A DNA stretch of 64,000 nucleotides from Nocardia flavorosea (GCF_015477805.1 NZ_JADLQL010000007.1:124001-188000); one strand, 5' to 3'; shown: positions 18,047 through 27,185, numbered from the stretch's first letter. Notes: a model not told the origin generated them from the letters alone. A program made the numbers and translations.

Positions 18047-19147
18047 TCAGCGATTCCGCAGGGCGCTCGGCGGCGCTCCACTCCAGCGGCGAAAGGCTTT
18101 GCGCAGAGCGCGGTCATCGGCGAAGCCGAGCCGATCGGCCACGGCGGCTGTGGTCGCCCCCGAGGTCAGCAGCTCTTCGGCGCGCCGATAGCGGAGCAGG
18201 TCGAGTTCGTGGCGCCAGGTGGTGTCGTGTTCGGCGAGACGCCGTTGCAGGCTGCGCGGGCTCATCGCCAATCGGGCGGCGACGGCGCCCAGGGTGGGAT
18301 CGCCGGTGTCGATCGCGACGGCCAGTGCGGTGCGGAATTCTTCCAGCGGCCCGGGTATCGGCCGAGCCGAGGCGAGTACCAGGTCGGCATGGCTGCGCAG
18401 CAGCTGCGCGAGCGCGGGGTCGGCACGCTGCAGTGGCGCCTCCGCGTCGGCGGCGGCGAAGGTGATGGTGTCGGCGGGTGCGTCGAACTCGATCCGGTGG
18501 GTGCCGAACCCGTCGATCAAGACTCGGTGTTCGCGGGGAGCGGGATGGCTGAAGGTGATCCGGGCCGGCACAACCGGTCGGCCCAGGCCCTCCCGGGCGC
18601 GCCGCAAATAGTAGGACAGGACGTACTCGTTGATCACCGAGGAGACCGCCGGATCGCCCGCGGTGGTGCGGTAACCGATGGTCAGCTCGCCGTCGTGGTG
18701 CAGATCGAACCCTTCGGCGGCGGCGGTGACCAGCCGGTGATACGGCTGCGCAGCGGTGAGCGAGGCGGCCAGTGTGGCCCCGGTCGTCACGAGATAGTCC
18801 CAGGTGCTGAGCCTGCCGAGCGGAGCGTCGGCGACCACCGCGAGTCCCGCGCCCGGCCCGGCACTCGCCAGTAGTTCCCACAGCCGGACCAGTGAACGCA
18901 TCGGAATACGGTCGAGCTCACCGCGCAGTTCGCGATCGTCCACACCGTGGATCGCGTCGACGCGGTCGATACCGGCACCCGCCCGCAGGGCGGCGTCGCG
19001 GACCAGCCGGATCAGCTGGGTGGAGGCCGTTGCGGCGAGCGGATCGGCGACTGCCGGTGGCGTACCGGTACGGGTGGCCACCGGCGGTGGCGGCCGGTCC
19101 GGGACGAGCTCACCGGTCGAGCCGATGCCGGGAGGTCGAGCAGTCAC
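18047..19147 (-). CDS. AraC-family regulator with arabinose-binding-like N-domain
   Basis: About 366 residues. The N-terminal 200 residues form the ligand-sensing domain found in mycobacterial AraC proteins (IPMRSLVRLWELLAS, then VVADAPLGRLSTWDYLV). The last 85 residues hold the double HTH (LAMSPRSLQRRLAEHDTTW, then AAVADRLGFADDRALRKAF). The frame is open upstream to 19270, but that ATG would leave no space for promoters opposite lpdC. The GTG at 19147 is therefore preferred, with moderate certainty. A role in controlling the nearby oxidoreductase is plausible but unproven. Confidence 0.83.
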   Translation of the reverse strand: MTARPPGIGSTGELVPDRPPPPVATRTGTPPAVADPLAATASTQLIRLVRDAALRAGAGIDRVDAIHGVDDRELRGELDRIPMRSLVRLWELLASAGPGAGLAVVADAPLGRLSTWDYLVTTGATLAASLTAAQPYHRLVTAAAEGFDLHHDGELTIGYRTTAGDPAVSSVINEYVLSYYLRRAREGLGRPVVPARITFSHPAPREHRVLIDGFGTHRIEFDAPADTITFAAADAEAPLQRADPALAQLLRSHADLVLASARPIPGPLEEFRTALAVAIDTGDPTLGAVAARLAMSPRSLQRRLAEHDTTWRHELDLLRYRRAEELLTSGATTAAVADRLGFADDRALRKAFRRWSGAPPSALRNR

Positions 19148-19271
19148 CACGGATACCAAGGTAGCCACTCCGGAGCGGCAGCACGGGCGCGCACCGGAAC
19201 CGGTGATCCGGTTCACCAGTGGGGGCGGGTGGGGTGGGCCGGGCCACTCGGCGAGAGTTAGGCTCGACATC

Positions 19272-20675
19272 GTGACTTCCCACTACGATGTCGTCGTTCT
19301 CGGTGCTGGTCCCGGCGGTTACGTCGCCGCGATCCGCGCCGCTCAACTCGGCCTGCGAACAGCGATCGTCGAGCAGAAATATTGGGGTGGCGTATGCCTG
19401 AACGTGGGCTGCATCCCGTCCAAGGCGCTGCTGCGCAATGCGGAGCTGGCCCATATCTTCACCAAGGAAGCCAAGACCTTCGGTATCACCGGGGAGGCGT
19501 CGTTCGATTTCGGGGCGGCGTTCGACCGGAGCCGTAAGGTCGCGGACGGCCGGGTCAAGGGCGTCCACTTCCTGATGAAGAAGAACAAGATCACCGAATA
19601 CGACGGCAAGGGATCGTTCACCGATCCCAACACCATCTCGGTCGAGCTCAGTAAGGGCGGTACGGAGTCGATCACCTTCGACAACGTCATCATCGCCACC
19701 GGCACCACCACCAAACTGCTGCCGGGCACCTCGCTGAGCAAGAACGTGGTCACCTACGAGGAGCAGATCCTCACCCGCGATCTGCCCGGTTCGATCCTGA
19801 TCGTCGGGGCCGGCGCCATCGGTATGGAGTTCGGCTACGTGCTGCGCAACTACGGCGTGGACGTGCGGATCGTGGAATTCCTGGACCGCGCGCTGCCCAA
19901 TGAGGACGCCGATGTGTCCAAGGAGATCACCAAGGCGTACAAGAAGCTGGGGATCACCATCAGCACCGGCGCGGCCGTGCAGTCCATCGACGACGACGGG
20001 TCCAAGGTCACCGTGGCCATCAAGGACAACAAGTCCGGTGCGGTGGAGACGGTCACGGTCGACAAGGTGTTGCAGGCCGTCGGCTTCGCACCCCGTGTCG
20101 AGGGCTACGGGCTGGAGAACACCGGGGTCGCGCTCACCGAACGCGGCGCCATCGCCATCGACGACAATATGCGCACCAATGTGGGGCATATCTACGCCAT
20201 CGGCGACGTCACCGCGAAACTGCAGCTCGCGCACGTCGCGGAGGCCCAAGGTGTGGTCGCGGCCGAGACCATCGGCGGCGCGGAAACCCTGACCCTGGGC
20301 GATTACCGGATGATGCCGCGCGCCACCTTCTGCCAGCCGCAGGTCGCCAGCTTCGGGCTCACCGAACAGCAGGCGCGCGACGAGGGCTACGACGTGAAGG
20401 TCGCGACATTCCCGTTCACCGCCAACGGCAAGGCGCACGGCCTCGGCGATGCCACCGGGTTCGTGAAGCTGATCTCGGACAACAAATACGGTGAACTGAT
20501 CGGCGGACATCTGATCGGCCCGGACGTCTCCGAACTGCTGCCGGAGCTCACCTTGGCGCAGAAGTGGGATCTGACCGTGAACGAGCTGGCGCGCAACGTG
20601 CATACGCACCCGACGCTGAGCGAAGCGTTGCAGGAGGCCATCCACGGCCTGGCCGGCCACATGATCAACTTCTGA
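19272..20675 (+). CDS. lpdC: Dihydrolipoyl dehydrogenase
   Basis: A 467-residue flavoprotein disulfide reductase that reoxidises dihydrolipoamide in the pyruvate and oxoglutarate dehydrogenase complexes; in mycobacteria it also serves peroxide defence. The FAD site (VVVLGAGPGGYVAA), the redox-active disulfide Cys42-Cys47 (GGVCLNVGCIPSK), the NAD site (ILIVGAGAIGMEFGYVL) and the C-terminal His-Glu pair (HTHPTLSEAL) are intact. The GTG start at 19272 gives the family N-terminus VTSHYDVVVLG. A perfect 13-base terminator stem follows the gene. Confidence 0.96.
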   Translation: MTSHYDVVVLGAGPGGYVAAIRAAQLGLRTAIVEQKYWGGVCLNVGCIPSKALLRNAELAHIFTKEAKTFGITGEASFDFGAAFDRSRKVADGRVKGVHFLMKKNKITEYDGKGSFTDPNTISVELSKGGTESITFDNVIIATGTTTKLLPGTSLSKNVVTYEEQILTRDLPGSILIVGAGAIGMEFGYVLRNYGVDVRIVEFLDRALPNEDADVSKEITKAYKKLGITISTGAAVQSIDDDGSKVTVAIKDNKSGAVETVTVDKVLQAVGFAPRVEGYGLENTGVALTERGAIAIDDNMRTNVGHIYAIGDVTAKLQLAHVAEAQGVVAAETIGGAETLTLGDYRMMPRATFCQPQVASFGLTEQQARDEGYDVKVATFPFTANGKAHGLGDATGFVKLISDNKYGELIGGHLIGPDVSELLPELTLAQKWDLTVNELARNVHTHPTLSEALQEAIHGLAGHMINF

Positions 20676-20692
20676 TCGAAATCCGGTCGGTG

Positions 20693-20722
20693 AGACCCGG
20701 CGCGGGAGTCCGCGCCGGGTCT
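20693..20722 (+). terminator. lpdC terminator hairpin
   Basis: Perfect 13-base arms, AGACCCGGCGCGG and its complement, around a GAGT loop, followed by TCTGCGTT, starting 17 bases after the stop codon. Confidence 0.85.
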
Positions 20723-20757
20723 TCTGCGTTCCGGGGTACCCGACCCGCCGGTGGACG

Positions 20758-21225
20758 ATGAGGTTCGGTTCGGGTTCGATTGCCTCTATCCGTCGTTCCT
20801 GCTCGGTGGGGTGCATGGCGCGCGGATCGGACCAGCGTCGCTGTCGGTCTGAAGGTCCGCGGCTGGAACAACAACCACAACGGAGCAGCATTCGGGGGCA
20901 TGCTGCCCGCGATGACCGACCCGTTCTTCGGGTCGATGGCGCAATGGCAGCGCGGCGACGAGTACACGATCTGGAACACCCCGGTGACGACCGAATTTCT
21001 GCCGCCCGTCGTGGGGAGGTGCGAGCGGCGATGTGGGTCGCGCCGGACGAAGTGGAGATCATCCGGCGCAATGTCGCCGAGGCGGGGAGTTCGCGTACGA
21101 CACACACCGCGGATCCGATCGGTGCGGACGGCCGGATCGTGGCACGGCACGAACGGGTGGGATATGCGCGGCGGCGCGTCGGACCGGGTGAACTGCGCGG
21201 GACCGATCATGCTTCCCGGGAGTGA
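20758..21225 (+). pseudogene. Frameshifted DUF4442 thioesterase-like gene
   Basis: Three reading frames together give one DUF4442 (hotdog, acyl-CoA thioesterase-like) protein. The first frame reads LYPSFLLGGVHGARI. The second reads TSVAVGLKVRGWNNNHNG, AAFGGMLPAMTDPFFGSM and TIWNTPVTTEFLPP. The third reads GEVRAAMWVAPDEVEIIRRN and then RIVARHERVGYARR. The frame changes near 20835 and again near 21010. No single frame gives a functional protein, so it is decayed, barring sequencing errors. Confidence 0.7.
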
Positions 21226-21231
21226 GCCGGC

Positions 21232-21780
21232 TCAGAAATCGTCGCGACGGATGCGGAGGGTATGGATGGTGGCGGCGAGGCCTTCGTACTGATTTACCAG
21301 CAGCACGATTTCGATCAGGCGTTTGTCGTCGTAGTAGGTGGACAGGTGGTTCCAGGTGGTGTCGTCGATATCGCGGGTCTGCACCAGCTGGTCGACGGCG
21401 GTCAGCAGGGCTCGGTGTTTATCGGTCCAGCCGTCGGCGCCCGCGCCCTGGCGGATCCGGTCCAGGATTTCCGGGGTCACCCCGGCGCGCCGGCCCAGGC
21501 GGATGTGGTGGTCGGTTTCGTAGGCGCAGTCGCGCAGGTGGGCGACGCGCAGGATCACCAGTTCGCTGTCGTGGCGGCGTAGCCGGCCCGCCGGCATCAG
21601 CATTCCGGAGAAATGCAGCCAGCCGCGGAACAGGCGGCCGGTGCGCCCGAGGGTGCTGAACAGTTGTGCGTCCGAGGTGCCGGAAGCACGGGACAGCACC
21701 TGCCAGGCCGCCCAGTTGATCGGCCCCAGCTCGCGCAGGCGGCCGGGGGCGATCCGGGGTTGCGACGCCGAAACCATCAA
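21232..21780 (-). CDS. Carboxymuconolactone decarboxylase/AhpD-like protein
   Basis: A 182-residue all-helical protein of the CMD/AhpD superfamily. The core segment HDSELVILRVAHLRDCAYETDHH carries the family Glu and His residues, but only one Cys of the AhpD-type CxxC is present. Thiol peroxidase-reductase activity of the AhpD kind is therefore unlikely without a partner. The substrate is unknown. Two adjacent ATG codons (21780 and 21777) can both serve as start. Confidence 0.82.
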   Translation of the reverse strand: MMVSASQPRIAPGRLRELGPINWAAWQVLSRASGTSDAQLFSTLGRTGRLFRGWLHFSGMLMPAGRLRRHDSELVILRVAHLRDCAYETDHHIRLGRRAGVTPEILDRIRQGAGADGWTDKHRALLTAVDQLVQTRDIDDTTWNHLSTYYDDKRLIEIVLLVNQYEGLAATIHTLRIRRDDF

Positions 21781-21867
21781 TCTGCCCCTCTCAGGTGGAA
21801 GTCGTTACCTACCGCGATCGGCTCTCGGCGGTACGCGGATGTCTGCGAACCTACCCGCCCGGCCGGT

Positions 21868-22584
21868 TCACGGCTTGCCGGAACCGGTGCCGTCGATCAG
21901 TTCGGAGACCGTGACGAACCGGTACCCGTCGGCCCGCAGCCGCTCGACAATCGGGCCGATGGCCGCCCGCGACGCCGCACCGCTGCCGAACATGGCGTGC
22001 AACAGGATGATCGACCCGGGCCGCACCTGTTCGACGGTCGCGGCGACGATCGCGTCGGCCGAGCTGTTCCCGGGTTCCGGTTCCACATCCCAGGTGACCG
22101 TGGTGCGGTCGTGATCGGATAGGTACTTCGGCAGCGTCCACAGTTTTTTGCCGTACGGCGGACGGAACGTGATGTCGCCCTGATAGCCGGTTCTGCGGAT
22201 CTCGGTATCGGTGCGCTCCACCTCGTCGGTGACCGTGGTGGGCGAGACCAGCACCATGCGGCGGTGGTTGTAGGTGTGGTTGCCGATCTCGTGGCCGGCT
22301 TCGGCGATCGCCCGGCCGAGTCCGGGGCGGGCGGCCAGATCGCGTCCGTTGAGGTAGAAGGTTGCGGGTATATCTGCGGTGGCGAGCAGATCGAGCACTT
22401 CATCGGCGTGCTCGCCAGGGCCGTCGTCCAAGGTCAATGCGACTACTTTCGCGTCGGTTTCCACCCGGTCCACCAGCCGGCCGGCCAGCTGGTAGGTCCG
22501 CGAATTCATCAGGAAGTAGCCGCCCGCGAGCACCACCAGTACCGTCACCAGACCGAATGCCGAGCCGATCATCCACCGTCGCAT
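21868..22584 (-). CDS. Membrane-anchored polysaccharide deacetylase (NodB fold)
   Basis: A 238-residue protein with one N-terminal membrane anchor (about 6-25) and an extracytoplasmic NodB domain. Motif 1 TLDDGPG (Asp53, Asp54), the metal-binding His103 and His107 (NHTYNH) and the RPPYGK loop are present. It should remove N-acetyl groups from cell-wall or other sugars. Longer in-frame starts up to 22776 would place the anchor 64 residues in, so the ATG at 22584 is chosen. Confidence 0.9.
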   Translation of the reverse strand: MRRWMIGSAFGLVTVLVVLAGGYFLMNSRTYQLAGRLVDRVETDAKVVALTLDDGPGEHADEVLDLLATADIPATFYLNGRDLAARPGLGRAIAEAGHEIGNHTYNHRRMVLVSPTTVTDEVERTDTEIRRTGYQGDITFRPPYGKKLWTLPKYLSDHDRTTVTWDVEPEPGNSSADAIVAATVEQVRPGSIILLHAMFGSGAASRAAIGPIVERLRADGYRFVTVSELIDGTGSGKP

Positions 22585-22842
22585 CAGAGCTGTATACCAG
22601 GAGCGGGTGGACGTATCACCGGCAAGACCGGGCCTCGGGCGGCGCCCGGCGAAACAGCCCAGCGGGCCGCGGCGGCCACCGTCCAGGCGGCGACGGTCTG
22701 CCGGTCTCGGCGTTCGGCCGGCGAGGGCACCGCAGATTCCGTCCCACCGGCAGGGGCGCGGCCGCCGGCTCACCACCTACCTCGGCACCGGAATCGACGG
22801 TGCGTTTCCGTGAGCGGGATGGTTCGGCCGGCTCGGCGGCGT

Positions 22843-23244
22843 TCAGGCGGACCGGGTATCGCGCTCTGCGCCGCCGGGTTCCGGGCGCTGCCGACGCCGT
22901 TCGCGTTTACCCCGTGCGACCTCGGTGGCGAGCGCGTCGAGCGGCTGCGCGAACGCTGCCACCGGATCGAGCAGGGCGGCCAGCCAGTCCTGGGCCGCAG
23001 CGATACCGTCCGGGTCCAGCGTGTAGATCCGCTGGGTTCCGGCCGGTCGCACCCGCAGCAACCCGGCCTCGCGGAGCACTTTGAGATGCTGCGATACCGC
23101 GGGCTGAGAAATGGGGGTATACGCCCGGACCCCGGTTACCAGCGCACCGGCCGGCTGTTCACCGGCGGCGAGGAGTTGCAGGATGGTGCGCCGGACCGGG
23201 TCGGCGAGTGCTTCGAAAACCGCCGTAGCAACAGAACTCGCCAT
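22843..23244 (-). CDS. ArsR/SmtB-family regulator paired with an SRPBCC protein
   Basis: A 133-residue winged-helix regulator (ALADPVRRTILQLLAAGEQP, then ISQPAVSQHLKVLREAGLL). It lacks the Cys-rich metal site of ArsR/CadC, so a non-metal signal is likely. The C-terminus is Arg-rich. Its ATG shares one base with the stop of the upstream SRPBCC gene, showing translational coupling. ArsR-AHSA1 pairs of this type are common in actinobacteria, with the partner gene as target. Confidence 0.88.
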   Translation of the reverse strand: MASSVATAVFEALADPVRRTILQLLAAGEQPAGALVTGVRAYTPISQPAVSQHLKVLREAGLLRVRPAGTQRIYTLDPDGIAAAQDWLAALLDPVAAFAQPLDALATEVARGKRERRRQRPEPGGAERDTRSA

Positions 23245-23900
23245 CAGGACGGTGCGTCCTCCTCCGGGACGATGGTGTAGAAGGCCAGTGTCGCCTCGGC
23301 CGCCGGCCGCGCGTGGGCGGGGTCGTCGCCGTCGGCTATCGCTGCTTCGGCCCAGGCCGATGCGGCCGCGCGGACGAACGCGATGCCTTCCGGTGTGGTC
23401 GGGAATTCCAGTGCGGCTTCCTGGTCGACGCCCGCGCCGGTATCCAGGTGCAGACCCAGGCCCATGAGCCCCAGATCCCAGCCGACCCCCACCGCACCGG
23501 GCCCGAATTGCGTCCACATATCCGGATCCACCGGTGCTTCGTGCACCAATTCGAGCGTGGTTCCCTCGGCGGCCGGATCGAGCCGGATTTCCAGCCAGGA
23601 GATCATCGGACCCATTTCCCAGGTGACGGCGAATCGTTTCGGTGGTTCGCATTCTTCGACGACCCCGCCGGCATTTCCCTCGAGCTGGTATCTGCCGCCG
23701 ACGGACAGGTCGCCGCTGATCGGCAGGAACCAGCGCGGTATCCGGCCGATATCGGTGAGCGCATTCCAGAGATCGTCCGGGTCGGTGCCGTAGCTGCGCC
23801 GGGCAACGGCGATCCGGGTCGGCGCGCCGTGGCGTTCGCCGGTGCGGACTTCCCGGGTCACCAGTCCGGCGACAGCGACGGGATCGGTGAGTAAAGCCAC
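23244..23900 (-). CDS. SRPBCC (AHSA1-like) domain protein
   Basis: A 218-residue protein with a START/Bet v1-like fold: DDLWNALTDIGRIPRWFLPISG, VGGRYQLEGNAGG and TWEMGPMISWLEIRLDP. The fold makes a hydrophobic pocket for a small ligand. Members act as ligand binders or cyclases and are poorly characterised. It is the first gene of the unit with the ArsR regulator. A strong ribosome site (GGAGGA) lies just before the ATG, and a symmetric element at 23915-23930 precedes it. Confidence 0.85.
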   Translation of the reverse strand: MALLTDPVAVAGLVTREVRTGERHGAPTRIAVARRSYGTDPDDLWNALTDIGRIPRWFLPISGDLSVGGRYQLEGNAGGVVEECEPPKRFAVTWEMGPMISWLEIRLDPAAEGTTLELVHEAPVDPDMWTQFGPGAVGVGWDLGLMGLGLHLDTGAGVDQEAALEFPTTPEGIAFVRAAASAWAEAAIADGDDPAHARPAAEATLAFYTIVPEEDAPS

Positions 23901-23914
23901 GTTGTCCTCCTTTG

Positions 23915-23930
23915 ATAAGATGCAACTTAT
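23915..23930. promoter_or_regulatory. ArsR-type operator candidate
   Basis: Arms ATAAG and CTTAT around ATGCAA lie 15 bases upstream of the SRPBCC-ArsR start codon in an AT-rich promoter stretch. Size and composition are typical of ArsR-family operators. Confidence 0.6.
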
Positions 23931-24100
23931 ATTAATCGAAGGTATCGCGCTGCGCTACCGGCCCCTTGCGCCGGCGTCGGTAGCGACCGCTGGACCGTCC
24001 GGTCGGGTGGGGGAGGATGCCGGCCGGGCCGGTGCGGTCGGAGTCGACGGCCCCGCCATTTTGCGTACCCGAATATCTCCGCAATACCGGGCGGCTGTAC

Positions 24101-24145
24101 GGAAAAAGCGCATTCCTGTGCGGCCGGCCCGGAAAAACCGCATTC
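24101..24145 (+). repeat. Two direct repeats upstream of the XRE gene
   Basis: GGAAAAAGCGCATTC (24101-24115) and GGAAAAACCGCATTC (24131-24145) differ at one base and are spaced 30 bp apart, about three helical turns. They lie within a 360-bp gene-free stretch before the XRE regulator, in which I see no other structure. A binding site for that regulator is possible. Confidence 0.45.
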
Positions 24146-24263
24146 ACATCGTCTCGATGCGCAAAACCCTTACCGCCGTCCGGTATCCGGGCGCAGCGGT
24201 GGCCCTACTATCGGCCCAGGGCCGGAGGGCGCATCCGGTCGCGGCGAAAGGCGCATCCCACTG

Positions 24264-25535
24264 ATGACTGATCACGAATCCGGGATCGGGCGCAGGATTG
24301 CTTATTATCGTGCCCGAAAAGGATTGTCCCAACGTGATTTCGCGCCGCTGATCAAACGGTCCGAGGCGTGGGTGTCGCAGGTCGAGCGAGGGGTCCGGCC
24401 GGTCAAAGCGCTGGATGTGCTGGGGCGGATCGCCGAGGTGCTGGATATGCCCGTCGCGGAGCTGGCCCCGAACGCACCCGCTGCCCGGGCCGAACCGACC
24501 CCGGCGCACACCCGGGCCCTGCGCCTGCTGCTGGCCACCGATCATGCCCTGCGCGCGATGGTGACCGAGCCGGCGGCACGGCCCGATCTCGACCAGCTGG
24601 CCGAACAGGTCGATATCGTCTGGATCTGCGCCCGGCAGGCCCGTTATGCCGAACTGCACACGCTCCTGGAAGTTTTGCTGCCGCAACTCGAAACTGCCGC
24701 CGCGGTGCGGGATTCGAGCCACGCCGATGTCCTGCTGGCCGAAACCTGCCAGGTCTGGGCGATAGCGCTGGCCGAACTGCAGCAGTTCGACGCCGCCTGG
24801 GCCGCCGCCGAACGCGCGATGCGCGTGGCGCACCGGCGCGCGGATCCGGTGCTCATGGCGGCCTGTGCGTTCCGGCGCACCATTGTCTTCCAGCGTGGGC
24901 AGCGTCTCGACCTCGCCCGGCAGACCGCCGAAAGTGCGCGCGCTGCCCTGGAAGGAATGCTGGATCAACCGGCGTCACAGGCGCTGATCGTCTACGGCGC
25001 GCTCACCCTGCAATCCGCGATCATCGCCGCCCGAGCCGACGATGCCGAACGAGCTCGCGAGCTGCTGGACGACGCCCGTAAAGCGGCGAGCGCCGCCGGA
25101 ACCGACCGGGAGGAGTACCGGGTCGAATTCGGGCCGGCCGCCGTCGCTGTGCACGAGGTCGCCGTCGCGGTGGAACTCGGCGACGCGGGTACCGCGATCC
25201 GGCTGGCCGCCGAGATCGATACGCGCAACCTCGCGGATTTCCATCGCGTCCGGTTGCTCGCCGATACGGCCCGGGCCTGGGCGCAGCGGCGCCGGCCCGA
25301 CCGTGCGCTGGCCCGGCTGCTCGACGCGGAGGCGCTCGCCCCGGAATACCTCGCGGGCCACCGAGCGGTGCGGTCGACGACCGTGGACCTGCTCAGCATG
25401 GACCCGGGCACGCCTGGGCTCGACGAGTTCGCGCGGCGTATCGGTATCGATATGCCGCGTGTCCCGTCGCCGGCGGGGCGCAAAAACACCGCGCGTATCG
25501 CATTGCGGGCAGCTCGCGGCCCGCGGAAACCTTGA
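24264..25535 (+). CDS. XRE-type regulator with helical repeat domain
   Basis: A 423-residue protein. The N-terminal HTH (about 8-68: IGRRIAYYRARKGLSQRDFA, then SEAWVSQVERGVRPVKALDVL) is clear. Residues 90-400 are all-helical, with TPR-like repeats (AWAAAERAMRVAHRRADPVL, LARQTAESARAALEGML). This architecture is widespread in Nocardia and Streptomyces, where it is often linked to peptide- or metabolite-responsive control. No partner gene is obvious. Confidence 0.85.
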   Translation: MTDHESGIGRRIAYYRARKGLSQRDFAPLIKRSEAWVSQVERGVRPVKALDVLGRIAEVLDMPVAELAPNAPAARAEPTPAHTRALRLLLATDHALRAMVTEPAARPDLDQLAEQVDIVWICARQARYAELHTLLEVLLPQLETAAAVRDSSHADVLLAETCQVWAIALAELQQFDAAWAAAERAMRVAHRRADPVLMAACAFRRTIVFQRGQRLDLARQTAESARAALEGMLDQPASQALIVYGALTLQSAIIAARADDAERARELLDDARKAASAAGTDREEYRVEFGPAAVAVHEVAVAVELGDAGTAIRLAAEIDTRNLADFHRVRLLADTARAWAQRRRPDRALARLLDAEALAPEYLAGHRAVRSTTVDLLSMDPGTPGLDEFARRIGIDMPRVPSPAGRKNTARIALRAARGPRKP

Positions 25536-25612
25536 CGCCGAACCGCACGCGTGGCGGCCCGCGCCCGCCTGCCCTGTGCCGGCGGAATGACCGTTGCGGT
25601 CCCCCGGCCGGG

Positions 25613-26464
25613 TCAGGCGTCCGGCCAGAAATCGCGCAGCTCCGCGGCAGCCGCGGGGGCCTGGCGCAGCCCGGATTCGTAGGCCGGGACCAGCGCGGCC
25701 TCGCCGAACAGATCAGGGCCGAAAGCGGCTACAGCGATTTCGTCCGGCGCGATGGTGACCTCCCGGGCCGAGCCCAGGTTACGATCGGCGCGGGTCCGGG
25801 GATAGAGGTGCGCGAGTGGTTCGAGGATCACCACCGCGTCGTAACCGGTGGCGAGGTCGGCGTTGATCGTGGAGCGCACTCCGCCGTCGAAGTAGTGACG
25901 GCCGGCGATCTCGATCGGCGGAAAGATCCCCGGGACGGCGGTGCTCGCCGCCAGCGCCTGGGCGAGCGTGGCGCGGTCGTCGCGCGTCCAGGCCGTGCGC
26001 GTGCCCGAGCCTATATCGATCGAGGTGACCAGTAGGTCGTGGTCGGGCCAATCGGCGAAATCCACGAGTGCGCCGATCCGCTGGATGTGTTCGGCGGGGT
26101 CGCCGGTGTCCGCGCCCAGGGCCAGTTCGCCCACGCGCTGGAGAACGAGGTCGCGGTCCTGGTCGACAGCGCGCAACAGTGTGGTGATCTCGAGCAGTAC
26201 TTCGTAGTCGTGCTCGGGTGCCGTCGCGGGTGGTTCGGCGGCCGGGCGAGGGGTGAACAGGGTGGACAGATCCGTGCCGGCGGCGATGGCCGAACCCACC
26301 ACCGCACCGGCCGAGGTGCCGATGATGCGGTCGGCGCGAGCCAAATCTGTTCCGGCCGCCCGTAATCCATTGGACAGGCCCGCCAGCCAGGTGATTCCGA
26401 CGGGGCCGCCGCCTCCCAGTACCAGGGCGATGGTGGTTTCTCGGTGCGATGCGGCTCGGGGCAT
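25613..26464 (-). CDS. Patatin-like phospholipase family protein
   Basis: A 283-residue patatin-fold acyl hydrolase. The oxyanion loop GGGGPVG, the nucleophile elbow GTSAG (Ser51) and the catalytic Asp in YFDGGVRS form the Ser-Asp dyad. There is no signal peptide. Substrates in the family range from phospholipids to neutral lipids, and activity here is inferred only. It is transcribed away from the glyoxalase-like gene at 26634, leaving a 170-bp control region that holds a 25-base palindrome. Confidence 0.9.
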   Translation of the reverse strand: MPRAASHRETTIALVLGGGGPVGITWLAGLSNGLRAAGTDLARADRIIGTSAGAVVGSAIAAGTDLSTLFTPRPAAEPPATAPEHDYEVLLEITTLLRAVDQDRDLVLQRVGELALGADTGDPAEHIQRIGALVDFADWPDHDLLVTSIDIGSGTRTAWTRDDRATLAQALAASTAVPGIFPPIEIAGRHYFDGGVRSTINADLATGYDAVVILEPLAHLYPRTRADRNLGSAREVTIAPDEIAVAAFGPDLFGEAALVPAYESGLRQAPAAAAELRDFWPDA

Positions 26465-26585
26465 GGCAGCAGGTTAGCCAAGACACGCCGGGCGCGCTCG
26501 GCTCGGCGGCTCGGGGAAGCCGGCGCACCCGGCCGGGCGGTGTGAAGCAGATCACGGTGTAACGCGGCGGGCGGCGAGGTAGAAA

Positions 26586-26610
26586 TAACTACGTACGACG
26601 TACGAAGTTA
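26586..26610. promoter_or_regulatory. 25-base near-perfect palindrome (TetR-type operator candidate)
   Basis: Arms TAACTACGTACG and CGTACGAAGTTA flank one central A and pair at 11 of 12 positions. It is 24 bp before the VOC gene start. The length and the internal CGTACG repeat are typical of TetR-family operators. No TetR gene lies next to it. Confidence 0.65.
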
Positions 26611-26633
26611 TGGGACGAACTTGTGGAGGCCTC

Positions 26634-27014
26634 ATGCGCACAACTGGAACCGCCATTTCGCTCAACGTCGCCGACCCGGCCGCCTCGGCGGGTTTCGTCT
26701 CGGCGCATTTCGGTTTCACCGAACAGATGTCGGCCGACGGATTCGTTTCCCTGACCCATCCAGACGCCGGTGTCAACCTGATCTACCTGCGCACCGGGCT
26801 GTCCACGTTCAAACCCGCACGTATCGCCGGGGCGGCCGGCGACGGTTTGCTCGTGGTGTTCGTGGTGGCCGATATCGATACCGAATACGCCCGTCTGCAG
26901 GCCGCGGGCGCACCGATCGTCACGCCGATCGAAACCGAGGAATGGGGTGAACGCTACTTCCAGACAACGGATCCGAACGGAATCGTCTACCAGTTGGTGC
27001 AGTGGGTCGACTGA
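26634..27014 (+). CDS. VOC-family (glyoxalase/bleomycin-resistance fold) protein
   Basis: A 126-residue protein with the paired beta-alpha-beta-beta-beta modules of the VOC superfamily: SLNVADPAASAGFVSAHFGF, VVFVVADIDTEYARLQAAGA and YFQTTDPNGIVYQLVQW. The last motif carries the usual metal-binding Glu position as Gln. It could bind or modify a small molecule or drug. GTGGAGG precedes the ATG at 26634. The upstream palindrome suggests an inducible gene controlled by an unlinked repressor. Confidence 0.87.
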   Translation: MRTTGTAISLNVADPAASAGFVSAHFGFTEQMSADGFVSLTHPDAGVNLIYLRTGLSTFKPARIAGAAGDGLLVVFVVADIDTEYARLQAAGAPIVTPIETEEWGERYFQTTDPNGIVYQLVQWVD

Positions 27015-27037
27015 GGCCGGCCGTTCACCGGCCGGCC
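27015..27037 (+). terminator. Hairpin after the VOC gene
   Basis: Perfect 9-base arms GGCCGGCCG and CGGCCGGCC with a TTCAC loop begin directly after the stop codon. Confidence 0.65.
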
Positions 27038-27185
27038 GGAAATTTCCGGATCGTCGGCCACTGATTCCTGATTCACCTGAGCCGCAGCTCATATGAGTGG
27101 TACGAAAGGGGCTGTCGGGTGAAGATCGACAGCGGGGGTCAGTGGTGGTACCGGGAGCAACGGCACGCAGCAGAGGTGGAACACG

